This document shows positions 34,484 to 44,227 of a stretch of 64,000 nt of DNA, one piece after another. The stretch is from the NCBI GenBank assembly GCA_035652095.1, contig DASREM010000055.1, positions 1-64,000 on the forward strand, in the 5' to 3' direction. The position numbers and the translations under genes were made by a program. Under the pieces are notes generated by a model. That model saw only the letters and a program-made list of their open reading frames with translations. It ran no database searches and had not been told where the DNA came from. Origin of the DNA: DASREM01 sp035652095 (GTDB lineage Bacteria > Acidobacteriota > Terriglobia > Terriglobales > Acidobacteriaceae). Position 1 is the stretch's first letter, and every line of letters starts with the position of its first letter.

Positions 34484-34744
34484 GTGGGGGTTTTCGTGGC
34501 AAAAGGTCGAGTTGATATTGTTGTGGAGCGCTGTAAGTCGTGCGGCTTTTGCGTGGAGTTCTGTCCCACCAAGGTCCTGGCGCTCTCGTCCGCCTTCAAT
34601 TCCAAGGGCTATCACCCGCCCCATGTCGTGCACCCGGAAAAGTGCAGCGGCTGCGACCTGTGCGGAATGTATTGCCCTGACTTCGCCATCTACGGCCATA
34701 AGAACAATCCCTCGACCAGGCAGGAGGACGGCGATGAAAGCTGA
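34484..34744 (+). CDS. korD: Ferredoxin-type subunit of 2-oxoacid oxidoreductase
   Basis: 86 residues with two 4Fe-4S motifs: CKSCGFCVEFCP and CSGCDLCGMYCP, each CxxCxxCxxxCP. The GTG at 34484 is used; translation could also begin at the GTG at 34496. It passes electrons from the thiamine-containing core to free ferredoxin. It overlaps the alpha-subunit gene by 11 bp. Confidence 0.9.
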   Translation: MGVFVAKGRVDIVVERCKSCGFCVEFCPTKVLALSSAFNSKGYHPPHVVHPEKCSGCDLCGMYCPDFAIYGHKNNPSTRQEDGDES

Positions 34745-35891
34745 TCCCCGGGGCGTACTTACCGGCGTGCACTTCATTGACGGCGATCATGCCTGTTGCG
34801 AGGGCGCCTTGGCGGCCGGCGCGCGATTCGCCGCCGGGTATCCCATCACCCCATCGACCGAGGTGGTGGAACGCTTCGCGGCGCGTGTGCCCACCGTGGG
34901 CGGCACCTTCATCCAGATGGAAGATGAGCTGGCAGCCTCGATCGCATTGCAAGGCGCAGTCTGGGGCGGCGCCAAAGCTTTCACTGTCACCTCGGGCCCG
35001 GGCTTTTCTCTGATGATGGAACACATCGGGTACGCCGCCATGACGGAAACGCCCTGCGTGTTCGTAGATGTGCAGCGCGGCGGCCCCTCCACCGGATTGC
35101 CCACGCTTCCCGCGCAGGCCGACATGATGCAGGCGCGCTGGGGCTCGCACGGCGACTACGAAGTGATCGCGCTGTGCCCGAACTCTCCCCAGGAGTGCTT
35201 CGATCTGACCATCAAGGCCTTTAATCTTTCTGAACAGTTCCGTGTTCCTGTGTTCTTCATGATGGACGAAGTGGTGGGGCACATGACCGAGAAGGTCGTG
35301 ATTCCCCCCGCCGACGAGATCGAAGTCGTGCCCCGCAAGCACACGAAGATGTCCCCCGAAGAGTACCTGCCGTACGGCACCAACGGCGACCTGGTCCCTG
35401 AAATCGCGCATGCCGGCGAGGGCTACAAGTTCCACGTCACTGGCCTGACCCATGACGAACGCGGATATCCCAACATGACTCCGCAGACCCAGGACACACT
35501 GGTACGCCGTTTGCAAAACAAGATCCGCAATGCGAGCGACCAGATCGCGATGTTCGAAGAGGAACATCTCGAGGATGCTGACGTGGTTGTAATTTCCTAC
35601 GGCATCACCTCTCGCGTGGCACAAAGGGCGATTGAACTGGCCCGGGCCAAGGGCCTGAAAGTCGGCAAGCTTCGCCTCATCACCGCATGGCCCTTCCCGG
35701 AAAACAAAATTCGCGACCTCGCCACGAAAGTGAGAGCCTTCGTGGTTCCCGAGCTGAATCTCGGGCAGATGGTTCGCGAGGTGGAGCGCGCGGCCGCGGG
35801 GGTCGCGAAGACCTATTCCGTCACCCATGCCGGAGGCAGCGTGCACCAGCCCGAACAGATTCTGAAAGTGATCGTGGAGGCGGCCCGATGA
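34734..35891 (+). CDS. korA: 2-oxoacid:ferredoxin oxidoreductase alpha subunit
   Basis: 385 residues. The pyrimidine-binding domain starts DGDHACCEGALAAGARFAAG, then YPITPSTEVVERFA (the YPITPSTE motif of 2-oxoacid oxidoreductases), MEDELAAS, FTVTSGPGFSLMMEHIGYA and the QRGGPSTGLPT stretch. Together with beta, gamma and delta it converts 2-oxoglutarate (or another 2-oxoacid) plus CoA to an acyl-CoA, reducing ferredoxin. KorA for 2-oxoglutarate is the best guess. The ATG at 34734 has AGGAGG upstream. ATGA overlap with the next gene. Confidence 0.92.
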   Translation: MKADPRGVLTGVHFIDGDHACCEGALAAGARFAAGYPITPSTEVVERFAARVPTVGGTFIQMEDELAASIALQGAVWGGAKAFTVTSGPGFSLMMEHIGYAAMTETPCVFVDVQRGGPSTGLPTLPAQADMMQARWGSHGDYEVIALCPNSPQECFDLTIKAFNLSEQFRVPVFFMMDEVVGHMTEKVVIPPADEIEVVPRKHTKMSPEEYLPYGTNGDLVPEIAHAGEGYKFHVTGLTHDERGYPNMTPQTQDTLVRRLQNKIRNASDQIAMFEEEHLEDADVVVISYGITSRVAQRAIELARAKGLKVGKLRLITAWPFPENKIRDLATKVRAFVVPELNLGQMVREVERAAAGVAKTYSVTHAGGSVHQPEQILKVIVEAAR

Positions 35892-36748
35892 GTGAACTCG
35901 TAAATCCCGTGGAAGCGTTTCTGCGCAGCGACCGCATGCCGCATATCTGGTGCCCGGGATGTGGGATTGGCACCACCGTCAATTGTTTCGCGCAGGCGCT
36001 GATCGAATCCAAAATCGACCTGCAATCCCTGGCCCTCGTCTCCGGCATTGGCTGCACCGGGCGGGTCGCCGGTTATGTCAAGCTGGACTCGTTTCATACC
36101 ACGCACGGACGCGCCATTCCGTTCGCCACCGGCATGAAGCTCGCCAACCCCAAGTTGAACGTGGTCGTCTATTCGGGCGATGGCGACCTATCCGCGATCG
36201 GCGGCAATCACCTCATCCATGCCGCCCGCCGCAATATCGATTTGAAAGTAATCTGCGTCAACAATCTGATCTACGCGATGACCGGCGGGCAAACCGCGCC
36301 CACCACGCCCGATCACGCGATCACCTCGACCAATCCCTACGGATCGTTTGAGGCAGGCTTCAACCTGCCTCACCTCGTTGAAGCAGCCGGGGCCGTGTAC
36401 GTCGCGCGCTGGACGACCTTCCACGTGCGCCAGATCGCCCGCTCCATCGCCGAGGCCTTCAAGAAAAAGGGATTCTCTTTCATTGAGATTCTCTCGCCTT
36501 GTCCCACTCTCTACCAGCGCCGCAACAAACTCGGCGATGGACTGGACACCATGAAGTACTACAAGGAAAAAAGCAAAGTCCGGCACGGCGCGCCTACCAG
36601 CGAGGTGGGACTGACTATGACCGGAGAGATTATCGTCGGCAAGTTCGTAGACCGCGACCGTCCCGACTATCAAACCATGATGCGGGCGCAGTACGTCGAG
36701 TCCCTCGGCGATCGCTACATGGAGCAACCGGAGTGCGTATGCAGCTAA
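35888..36748 (+). CDS. korB: 2-oxoacid:ferredoxin oxidoreductase beta subunit
   Basis: 286 residues. Thiamine pyrophosphate binding is clear: WCPGCGIGTTVNCF, SGIGCTGRVAGYV, THGRAIPFATGMKLANP and VYSGDGDLSAIGGNHLIHAA with NNLIYAMTGGQ. PCPTLYQRRNK near the C-terminus is family-typical. The Cys residues (CPGC and following) may bind the 4Fe-4S cluster. It overlaps korA by 4 bp. Confidence 0.95.
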   Translation: MSELVNPVEAFLRSDRMPHIWCPGCGIGTTVNCFAQALIESKIDLQSLALVSGIGCTGRVAGYVKLDSFHTTHGRAIPFATGMKLANPKLNVVVYSGDGDLSAIGGNHLIHAARRNIDLKVICVNNLIYAMTGGQTAPTTPDHAITSTNPYGSFEAGFNLPHLVEAAGAVYVARWTTFHVRQIARSIAEAFKKKGFSFIEILSPCPTLYQRRNKLGDGLDTMKYYKEKSKVRHGAPTSEVGLTMTGEIIVGKFVDRDRPDYQTMMRAQYVESLGDRYMEQPECVCS

Positions 36749-37335
36749 CCGAGATTCGTCTTGCCGGCTTCGGCGGCCAGGGTGTGATCCTCTCTGCGAT
36801 CGTGCTCGGAAAAGCCGCTTCGATATTTCAAGGCGCCTTCGCCACCATGACCCAGAGCTTCGGCCCTGAAGCGCGAGGTGGCGCCTGCAGCGCACAACTG
36901 ATCGTCTCGGAAACGCCGGTGCTCTATCCTTACGTTAGCAAGCCCGACATCCTGGTCGTGATGTCGCAGGAGGCCTATTCGCGATTCGTGCCCGAACTCA
37001 AGGATGATGGCATCCTGATCATCGAGCAGGATCTGGTACGAATTTCGGAGTTGAAGGGCAACATGCAGATCTTCAGCGTGCCCGCTACTCGCATCGCCGA
37101 AGGACTTGGCAAACGCATGGTGCTGAATTCGGTGATGGTTGGGTTCTTCACGGCTGTAACGCATCTCCTGGAGCCCGACGCCGTGCGCAAGGCGGTGTCC
37201 GATTCAGTCCCGCCAAGTTTTCGCGAGCTGAATCTGCAAGCCTTCGAAAAGGGCTTCGAATACGGCGCGACCGCGCATGGGGTGACTCCCGCCAACTTCG
37301 AACTGGAAAACGGCTTAGTCTATTCGCAGGAGTGA
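36739..37335 (+). CDS. korC: 2-oxoacid:ferredoxin oxidoreductase gamma subunit
   Basis: 198 residues. The gamma domain starts IRLAGFGGQGVILSAIVLG, with ATMTQSFGPEARGGACSAQL as the second signature (the RGG that contacts CoA). It overlaps korB by 10 bp. All four subunits are separate genes in the order delta-alpha-beta-gamma. Confidence 0.95.
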   Translation: MQLTEIRLAGFGGQGVILSAIVLGKAASIFQGAFATMTQSFGPEARGGACSAQLIVSETPVLYPYVSKPDILVVMSQEAYSRFVPELKDDGILIIEQDLVRISELKGNMQIFSVPATRIAEGLGKRMVLNSVMVGFFTAVTHLLEPDAVRKAVSDSVPPSFRELNLQAFEKGFEYGATAHGVTPANFELENGLVYSQE

Positions 37336-37354
37336 TCTCGACATGTACGTTGCG

Positions 37355-38704
37355 CTACTCCTCCCTTAACTGCGCAGTTATCTCCGTCGCCGGCTCCCCA
37401 CCCGCGGCTTCCTGGGCGACGATCAGTCTTCGCGCCTCGATTCTGATCTTCGGCAGCTGAGCGCCGAACCAGAACGCTCCCGCGACCCCGGCCATGGCTC
37501 CAATGCCTACCGTCAACGGAGCCCCGATTCTGTCCGCCAGCGCTCCCCCCAGCAGCGCACCGAATGGAGCCATGCCCATGAACATCATCGAGTACAGTGC
37601 CATCACGCGGCCGCGCAGTTCATCCGGCACCATCGCTTGAATCAGAGTATTTGACGATGACATCTGCAGCATCATGCTGAAACCGACTGGCAGCAGCAGG
37701 GCCGTCGAGAGCCAGAAATTCCGCGACATTGAAAACAAGACCAGGCTCGCCCCAAACGCTCCGCAGGAATAAGCGACCCATCGGCCCAGGCCGCGAACTC
37801 CCGTGCGCGATGCCAGAGTCAATGCGCCAAGCAAAGCTCCCACCCCGGTCGCTCCCATGAGGATGCCGAGCCCTCTTGCTCCGCCGTGAAGGACCTTGTC
37901 GGCAAACACAGGCATGAGAACCGAATACGGCATGGCAACCAGGCTCACCAGTCCCAGCAGAAGCAACAACGCGCGGATCGGCCCCGTGCGTCTGACCCAT
38001 TGGAAGGCATCGATGATATCCCGCAGCGGCGAGCCTGCTTTTGGTGCGGTGTGGCGCGGCTGCACTCGCATCATGAACAGTCCAATGATCACCGCGATGT
38101 AGCTGACGCCATTGGCGAAGAAGCACCAGCCCTCGCCGATCTTGGCCACCAGAATTCCCGCCACCGCCGGACCGACCACACGCGCTCCGTTGAACATGGA
38201 CGAGTTCAGCGCGATCGCGTTCATCAAGTCTTCCTTGCCGACCATGTCCACCAGAAAAGACTGGCGCCCGGGAATATCGAACGCGTTCACGACACCGAGC
38301 AGCGCAGCCAGAACGAAGATGTGCCAGACACGCACCCAGCCACTGAGAGTAAGAATTGCGAGAATCAGCGCCAGCACCATCGAAGCGACCTGGGTTGCGA
38401 TGACCACGCGCTGACGGTTGCAGCGATCCGCCACAATTCCGCCGAGTGGCGCTACCAGGAACACCGGAATCTGGCTCGCGAATCCGACGGAGCCGAGAAG
38501 CAGCGACGAGCCAGTGAGGCGATAGACGAGCCAGGATTGCGCCACGCTTTGCATCCAGGTGCCAATCAGGGAAATTAGTTGTCCGCTGAAAAACAGCTGA
38601 AAATTGCGGTGCTTCAAGGCGCGCAGGGTTGCGGGAAGGCCGCTGCCTTGGTCAGACCTGTCGGCTGTTCGCTCGCCATTCCCTGTCGGAGTCAGTTCTG
38701 ACAC
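37355..38704 (-). CDS. MFS transporter (EntS/MFS_3-like exporter)
   Basis: About 449 residues, GTG start at 38704 chosen for length; the frame is open up to 38974. Twelve hydrophobic segments. LKHRNFQLFFSGQLISLIGT and WLVYRLTGSSLLLGSVGFAS are typical of the MFS_3 family (enterobactin exporter-like). GGIVADRCNRQRVV is the MFS motif A between helices 2 and 3. Substrate unknown. Convergent with korC (20 bp). Confidence 0.85.
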   Translation of the reverse strand: MSELTPTGNGERTADRSDQGSGLPATLRALKHRNFQLFFSGQLISLIGTWMQSVAQSWLVYRLTGSSLLLGSVGFASQIPVFLVAPLGGIVADRCNRQRVVIATQVASMVLALILAILTLSGWVRVWHIFVLAALLGVVNAFDIPGRQSFLVDMVGKEDLMNAIALNSSMFNGARVVGPAVAGILVAKIGEGWCFFANGVSYIAVIIGLFMMRVQPRHTAPKAGSPLRDIIDAFQWVRRTGPIRALLLLLGLVSLVAMPYSVLMPVFADKVLHGGARGLGILMGATGVGALLGALTLASRTGVRGLGRWVAYSCGAFGASLVLFSMSRNFWLSTALLLPVGFSMMLQMSSSNTLIQAMVPDELRGRVMALYSMMFMGMAPFGALLGGALADRIGAPLTVGIGAMAGVAGAFWFGAQLPKIRIEARRLIVAQEAAGGEPATEITAQLREE

Positions 38705-38934
38705 GGTTCGTTCGCCTTGCCGCGCGGAATGGACCCTCTCGTCACTAACTTGCCAACTTCCCAGGATGATGAACCTGGAGTAAAGTTCTCCGTCTCCATT
38801 GTCGGCGTTATCAGTGGTTTTGCCTAGTGCGCGAAGTAGTTCCGACGATGGAACTTCAGCTATTCCAGCAAGTGATTCGTCTAGAATCTTTTCGGAAGCA
38901 GCCAAGGTTACGGGATCAAGCCTCGGAGGACCCC

Positions 38935-39363
38935 ATGAGCACCGACCAGGTTCAGCTTGAGCGGCGCGGCGCACAGCGGTTCGATTTTCATCTTCCGGTT
39001 GGGATTCGCTCAGTACAAAGCACGGAAGAAGGCTGCGGCTTTACCCAGGATTTAAGCGCGCGCGGCGCTCTGCTCTACACCGATTTCTCTGTAGGGCTTG
39101 GAGATTCCGTAGAACTCACTCTGGTAATGCCCTCGGAAATCACACTGGCCGAAAACATGCGTGTCCGCTGCCGCGGCAAAGTAGTTCGGCGCAGCGAGGC
39201 CGCCGCCGGATCGAAACCCGCGGTCGCGGTCCACCTGGAGGGCTACGAGTTCCTTCCCGATGCCGAACCCGCCGCGACTCAGGAGAATTATCGCCGGGTT
39301 TCTTCGCTCCACCCCAGTGAAGGCGAAGCCAAAGTCATTGTCAGGCCAGTCATCCACTCGTAA
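38935..39363 (+). CDS. Single PilZ-domain protein
   Basis: 142 residues from the ATG at 38935, with CGGAGGA 4 bp upstream. RRGAQRFDFHLPVGIRSVQS has the Arg pair and DLSARGALLYT the second c-di-GMP motif. No other domain is visible. It lies 228 bp upstream of the CpaE-like gene and may report c-di-GMP for surface or pilus functions. The 38705-38934 divergent space and 39364-39591 show no further gene. Confidence 0.85.
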   Translation: MSTDQVQLERRGAQRFDFHLPVGIRSVQSTEEGCGFTQDLSARGALLYTDFSVGLGDSVELTLVMPSEITLAENMRVRCRGKVVRRSEAAAGSKPAVAVHLEGYEFLPDAEPAATQENYRRVSSLHPSEGEAKVIVRPVIHS

Positions 39364-39591
39364 ACTGCGAAATTCACGCACTCCCGCCTTTTCAAGCTAA
39401 GGTGTTTTCGCTTAGAATGGGTTACCGGCGAGAGACAATGAATCTCGCGCCACAAGATGTATTTTGCCTCCACTTCAGATTCGGGTCTTGAAGGGGTTCT
39501 GGCCATCCGCTTAAGGTTACGGAAGTCACTTGGCGGGAATACCTGTCCCTTCTTAACATGATCCCAACAGGTTACGAGCGAGGCTCCAGCC

Positions 39592-40827
39592 ATGCACGGC
39601 ATTGCGGTCACGATCCTGAGTGAAGACAGGGAACGCCTCTCGGTTCTCCAGCATCGTCTGGAAATCACGCAGATGGCGCGCACCGTTTTCAGCAACGCCG
39701 CATTCCCGTCGGTTGCCACGGATCCAATTCTCCGACAGATTCAGGACGTCCGCGCCGAGGTTGCTTTAGTTGACATCGACCCTGAGAACGTTCATCGGGC
39801 GATTCGCGCAATTGAGTTGATCCGCGCGACCACCAGCGATATCGCCATCTTTGCCATCGGGGATATCACACACCCGGGAACGATCGTTTCAGCGATGCGC
39901 GCAGGCGCCGGGGAGTACCTGGAGCGCAATCTCTCGTCGGATGCCATTCTCGAAGCGCTGACCAGGTTTACTGCTTCCCGCGGTAAGAGCCGTACCAGTT
40001 CCGGCCGCGCTCGCGTCTTCACCGTTACCAACGCCAAAGGCGGCGCCGGAGCCACCACGGTAGCAGTAAATACTGCTTACGCCCTGCAGCAGGCCCATGG
40101 CGGGGTGCTCCTGGTAGATTTCGCGACCATCGGACATGCCGCTCTGCACCTCAACGTTCGACCATCGTTTGGGGTGGTCGATGCCGTGCAGAACCTTCAT
40201 CGCTTGGACGCGTCTCTGCTGGAAGGGTTGATGACCCAATGCAAGGGCGGATTGCAACTGCTGGCAGGACCGCAGCAGCCGGCTTCGCTGGCGCCCACTT
40301 CCGCTGAACTGGCGCGCTTGTTCGATCTGCTGGTGAGCCATTTCCGCTATGTGGTGGTGGACTGTTCCGGCCGTTTGGACCAGACCGCGAAACTGTTAAG
40401 CGATCTCTCCAATGCTGTGCTGGTAGTGGCTCAGACCGATGTGGTTTCGCTTTGGAGCGCCGGCAAGATCCGCACTTTCCTCGAAGATGGCACCGGACGT
40501 GACCGCGTCCGGCTGGTGCTGAATCGCTACAAGAAAATTCCTGGTTTTAGCGACGAAGACGTCGAAACGGCTACCAATACCAAGCTCCTATGGAAGCTGC
40601 CGAACAACTACCAGTCTGTGGCTCCCGCCATCGATAAGGGGACTCCAGTCGCCCAGCAGGAGAGCCAGGACATCAGCCGCTCTTTCCGCTCTCTCGCGGC
40701 AGCTCTGGCTCAAGCCTCTGCGGGAGCGGAAAATTCCATGGATCTCGTCTACCAGCACGATAAAGCCGATGCCAAGAAGAAGCCTACAGGCCGGCTGTTG
40801 ATTTCACCTCTGCGCGCCGGGCAATAA
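39592..40827 (+). CDS. CpaE/TadZ-like ATPase with receiver-like domain
   Basis: 411 residues. Residues 1-130 form a receiver-like domain (VTILSEDRERLSVLQHRLEI, VALVDIDPENVHRAI, AIFAIGD) whose phospho-Asp position is poorly conserved. A MinD-like ATPase follows: TNAKGGAGATTVAVNTAYAL, then VLLVDFATIGHAAL and VVVDCSGRLDQTAKLL. The P-loop lysine of GKT is Ala (GAT), as in CpaE proteins that localise pilus machinery. No tad or cpa secretion genes are adjacent. Confidence 0.85.
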   Translation: MHGIAVTILSEDRERLSVLQHRLEITQMARTVFSNAAFPSVATDPILRQIQDVRAEVALVDIDPENVHRAIRAIELIRATTSDIAIFAIGDITHPGTIVSAMRAGAGEYLERNLSSDAILEALTRFTASRGKSRTSSGRARVFTVTNAKGGAGATTVAVNTAYALQQAHGGVLLVDFATIGHAALHLNVRPSFGVVDAVQNLHRLDASLLEGLMTQCKGGLQLLAGPQQPASLAPTSAELARLFDLLVSHFRYVVVDCSGRLDQTAKLLSDLSNAVLVVAQTDVVSLWSAGKIRTFLEDGTGRDRVRLVLNRYKKIPGFSDEDVETATNTKLLWKLPNNYQSVAPAIDKGTPVAQQESQDISRSFRSLAAALAQASAGAENSMDLVYQHDKADAKKKPTGRLLISPLRAGQ

Positions 40828-40867
40828 GCCAACCCCATACTTCACTCCGCCTTGCGATTCGTTTACT

Positions 40868-42763
40868 GTGTGTCTATCCGTGCAAACCCTGACCGAGCCC
40901 ACGGCTGAAATTAGAGACACCTCCCGCGCGCCCGTCGTCAGAAACCGGGTCCTCATTCTTGGTTTGATATGGATCTTCGGTGCGGTGTATAGCGGCAGCC
41001 TGCTCAAGCGAGGCTGGGTGCCTCACGATGAGGGCACCATCTCGCAAAGCGCCGAACGCGTGCTCCAGGGCCAGCTCCCGCACCGTGATTTCGACGAACT
41101 TTACACCGGCGGCTTGAGCTTTTTGAACGCCTTTGCATTCCGCGTATTCGGCGAAAACCTCGTCTCGCCTCGCCTCGTACTGTTCGGATTCTTCCTAGCC
41201 TGGATACCAGCGGTTTATTTCGTTGCCTTGCGCTTCGTGAGCCCACCCGCTGCCGGAGCAATCACCGCGGTTGCCATCGCCTTCAGTTTGCCGAATTACA
41301 GCGCGGCGGTCCCTTCCTGGTACAACCTGTTTTTCGCGACGTTCGGACTGGCTGCGGTCCTGCAATTTCTTTCGAGCGGCCGTCGCAAATGGCTCTTCCT
41401 GGCCGGGTTGGCAGGCGGGTTGTCTTTCTTGTTCAAATTGTCGGGCCTGTTCTTTATTGCCGGAGCACTTCTGTTTTTCTTGTTTCGTGAGCAGGAGTTA
41501 AATGAAAGCGAAGCGACGCGAAGCAAAGCCTCGCTTTATTCGGCGTTCGTAGTGACTGCGCTGCTCGCCTTCCTGGCTTCGCTTTTTCTGATCGGCCGCC
41601 AGAGTCTTTCGCGAGTGGCAGTTTTCGAATTCATCGTGCCCACGGAACTTCTGGCGTTGCTCTGCATGTGGAGGCAGATGGTGCCGAGCGCATCGCCGGC
41701 CCCCGTGCGTTTCCGTCGGCTCTTCTGGATGCTGCTTCCATTTGCGATTGGGGTCGCTCTGCCTATCGCTGCGCTTCTGATTCCCTACTTACACAGCGGC
41801 TCGCTCGGGGAATTCATCCAGGGCGTTTTCATCCTTCCCGGACGGCGCCTCGCATTCGCCGCGCGGCGGCCACCCGGCTTAGGACTGAATAAGCTGCTGA
41901 CGACTTTGGCCCTGCTCGCGCTGATCTGGGCCGCCTACGCCAACCGGCTTCGCTCCTGGTTGACATACGTCCTGCTCGGGCTTGCATTCGCACTCTGCAT
42001 TGTTCTCAGCAAGACTGAGCCCAAGCTCTATGCAGCCCTGTGGTCCCCGCTTGTGCTGCTGGTTTCGTGCTGCACTATTGCCGGGACGGCGCTCCTTGCC
42101 ACGCGCAAAATATCCAGCACCGGACGCCAGCAGGTTTTCCTGGTCCTCGTCGTCACGGCCACCTGCAGCTTGATTCAGCTGCCGTTCTCGGTTCCGATCT
42201 ACTTCTGCTATGTCGCGCCGCTGCTTGCACTCTCGCTGGCCGCGCTATTTTCGACCACCGCAAAAGCGTCCCACGTCATGGCGGGCCTGCTTCTCGGCTT
42301 CTATTTCATGTTCGCCGTACTTCGCGTAACGCCGGGGTTTATTTACTCGATGAGTTACGTCTATCAGCCCGATCCGCAAACCGTTCCCTTGCAGCTCGCC
42401 CGCGCAGCCGGGATCCGCGTAAATGCAAACGAGGCTGAACTCTATGACAAGCTGGTACCCGTGATCGAGGCCCATGCCGGATCAAGCGCTTTCATCTATG
42501 CCGCCCCAGACTGCCCCGAAGTTTACTTTCTGTCGGGCAAGAGAAACCCCACGCCCACCATGTTCGACTTCTTTGATGACCCCGGGCAGCACACACAACG
42601 CGTTATTCATGCCATCGAGACTGGCAACGTGCAGGTCGTCGCCCTACTTCAGGAGCCGTCTTTCTCGCCGCCGATTTCTTCCGAGTTGATGACCCGCCTG
42701 CAGGCGATGTTTCCATTCTCAGAGCAAGTCGGGCGGTTCGAGGTTCGCTGGAGAACGCAGTAA
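40868..42763 (+). CDS. Integral-membrane glycosyltransferase-like protein (GT39/PMT-type)
   Basis: 631 residues, GTG start, with 10-12 hydrophobic helices. The first loop has HDEGTISQSAERVLQGQLPH and FDELYTGGLSF, matching the acidic-loop pattern (DEG, then PHRDFDE) of polyprenyl-phosphate-sugar-dependent GT-C enzymes such as ArnT and PMT. The C-terminal 100 residues are extracytoplasmic. It probably transfers a sugar from undecaprenyl phosphate to a lipid or protein outside the inner membrane. It opens the glycan cluster. Confidence 0.78.
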   Translation: MCLSVQTLTEPTAEIRDTSRAPVVRNRVLILGLIWIFGAVYSGSLLKRGWVPHDEGTISQSAERVLQGQLPHRDFDELYTGGLSFLNAFAFRVFGENLVSPRLVLFGFFLAWIPAVYFVALRFVSPPAAGAITAVAIAFSLPNYSAAVPSWYNLFFATFGLAAVLQFLSSGRRKWLFLAGLAGGLSFLFKLSGLFFIAGALLFFLFREQELNESEATRSKASLYSAFVVTALLAFLASLFLIGRQSLSRVAVFEFIVPTELLALLCMWRQMVPSASPAPVRFRRLFWMLLPFAIGVALPIAALLIPYLHSGSLGEFIQGVFILPGRRLAFAARRPPGLGLNKLLTTLALLALIWAAYANRLRSWLTYVLLGLAFALCIVLSKTEPKLYAALWSPLVLLVSCCTIAGTALLATRKISSTGRQQVFLVLVVTATCSLIQLPFSVPIYFCYVAPLLALSLAALFSTTAKASHVMAGLLLGFYFMFAVLRVTPGFIYSMSYVYQPDPQTVPLQLARAAGIRVNANEAELYDKLVPVIEAHAGSSAFIYAAPDCPEVYFLSGKRNPTPTMFDFFDDPGQHTQRVIHAIETGNVQVVALLQEPSFSPPISSELMTRLQAMFPFSEQVGRFEVRWRTQ

Positions 42764-42764
42764 T

Positions 42765-43370
42765 TTAGCGGACGCACTCCATGATGATGTGGGTATAGGG
42801 AATCCGCAGCAGGTCGTGGCGAATGCTCACCTTCACATTTTCGAAAACTTTCCCGGCGATCCGAAGATAGCTTTCTTCATCGCGAATAAATTGCCCGCGG
42901 TCCCTCGCCAGCAATGCCCTGGCCGCGCCAGATTGGCCCTGGCTCCAGACTCCGTCGAGGGTCACCAGTTTCCCACCGGGCTTGAGCGCATCGTGAGCGA
43001 TCTGGAACAGCTGCAGGGCTTCGGAATCCTCCAGGTGATGCACAATGCCCAAGGCGAGCACTACGTCGAAGTACGAACGCTCCTTCAGCGAGTACTCGCT
43101 CACTCGTTCACATACGAAACGCGCTTTGGGAAATTTCTTCTGTGCCTGGGCCACGTATTCCGGACTCATATCGAATCCTACGTACTCGGATTCCGGCAGG
43201 TAAGGCACGATGGTTCCCGGACCACACCCGATCTCGAGGATGCGGTCTCCGGGCCTGGCGCGGATGTATTGCTCCACCAGAATTTGGCTGCGACGCGGGC
43301 CGCCGATAACGGTCCAAAACATCTGGTAGGCCTGGGGCAGGGCAAGAACTGAGCGAATCGTCCGGATCAT
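42765..43370 (-). CDS. SAM-dependent methyltransferase
   Basis: 201 residues from the ATG at 43370. Motif I is RILEIGCGPGTIVPYLP, motif II YVGFDMSPEYVAQAQ, motif IV FDVVLALGIVHHLED, then LKPGGKLVTLDGVW. It is divergent from rfbF and convergent with the GT-C gene, whose stop is next to its own. Likely acts on a glycan or lipid intermediate, but this is inferred only from position. Confidence 0.87.
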   Translation of the reverse strand: MIRTIRSVLALPQAYQMFWTVIGGPRRSQILVEQYIRARPGDRILEIGCGPGTIVPYLPESEYVGFDMSPEYVAQAQKKFPKARFVCERVSEYSLKERSYFDVVLALGIVHHLEDSEALQLFQIAHDALKPGGKLVTLDGVWSQGQSGAARALLARDRGQFIRDEESYLRIAGKVFENVKVSIRHDLLRIPYTHIIMECVR

Positions 43371-43462
43371 TGATTTTTGGTACGATGTGCCTGCAAGATA
43401 CGCTACAGCGTGATCCCAACACAACCGGGGCCCACGCGCGCCCTTTATTTTTCGCGCCTATT

Positions 43463-44227
43463 ATGAAGGTAATCATCCTTGCCGGAGGCCTCGGCACCCG
43501 CCTCAGTGAAGAGACAACCGTTCGCCCCAAGCCAATGGTGGAGATCGGCGGCAAGCCCATGCTGTGGCACATCATGAGTCTCTACGCCGCTCATGGCTTC
43601 AATGATTTTCTGGTGGCCTGCGGCTACAAGGGCGCGGTGATCAAGGAGTACTTTCACAACTATCTCACGCATAACAGCGATCTGTTCATCCATTTGAAAG
43701 ATGGCTCGTGCAAGGTCGCGAACACTTCTACTCCGGATTGGCACGTTGGCCTTGTTGATACCGGCCTGAACACGTTGACCGGCGGCCGTCTTCGACGTTT
43801 GCGGAACTATCTCGATCAGCAAACGTTCATGGCCACCTACGGCGACGGCCTGGCTGATATCGATCTCAAAGCCCTCCTAGGATTTCACCGTTCGCATGGA
43901 AAGCTCGCCACGGTCACTGCGGTATCCCCCATTGCGCGCTTTGGCGGCCTCGAATTGCAGCAGGACCGTGTCGCAAGGTTCCTTGAAAAGCCTCAGACCG
44001 GTGAGGGCTGGATCAACGGGGGATTTTTTGTGTTCGAGCCTAAGGTCTTCGACTACATTTCCGGCGACGATACTGCGCTGGAGGGGGAACCACTCGAGCG
44101 CCTGGCCGCCGAGGGCCAACTGATGGCCTACCGCCACACCGGCTTCTGGCACCCCATGGATACGCTTCGCGACAAGCAACTGCTCGAAGCTCTGTGGGCC
44201 AGCGGCAAAGCAGCCTGGCAATCATGA
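43463..44227 (+). CDS. rfbF: Glucose-1-phosphate cytidylyltransferase
   Basis: 254 residues. MKVIILAGGLGTRLSEETTV is the nucleotidyltransferase signature and VRPKPMVEIGGKPMLWHIM the sugar-phosphate site; ATYGDGLADIDLKALL contains the metal Asp. The HTGFWHPMDTLRDKQLLE ending is diagnostic of RfbF. It makes CDP-glucose. The start codon is the ATG at 43463, and it overlaps rfbG by 4 bp. Confidence 0.96.
   Translation: MKVIILAGGLGTRLSEETTVRPKPMVEIGGKPMLWHIMSLYAAHGFNDFLVACGYKGAVIKEYFHNYLTHNSDLFIHLKDGSCKVANTSTPDWHVGLVDTGLNTLTGGRLRRLRNYLDQQTFMATYGDGLADIDLKALLGFHRSHGKLATVTAVSPIARFGGLELQQDRVARFLEKPQTGEGWINGGFFVFEPKVFDYISGDDTALEGEPLERLAAEGQLMAYRHTGFWHPMDTLRDKQLLEALWASGKAAWQS

Noticed and set aside
31060..34605. 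Long minus-strand open frames opposite the TonB-dependent receptor
   Set aside because: Composition (low-complexity Arg/Gly/Val) is that of antisense to a Thr/Asn/Gly-rich gene; no family features.
34458..34733. N-terminal extension of the korA open frame
   Set aside because: It overlaps the ferredoxin gene in another frame; the ATG at 34734 has AGGAGG and begins at the family N-terminus.
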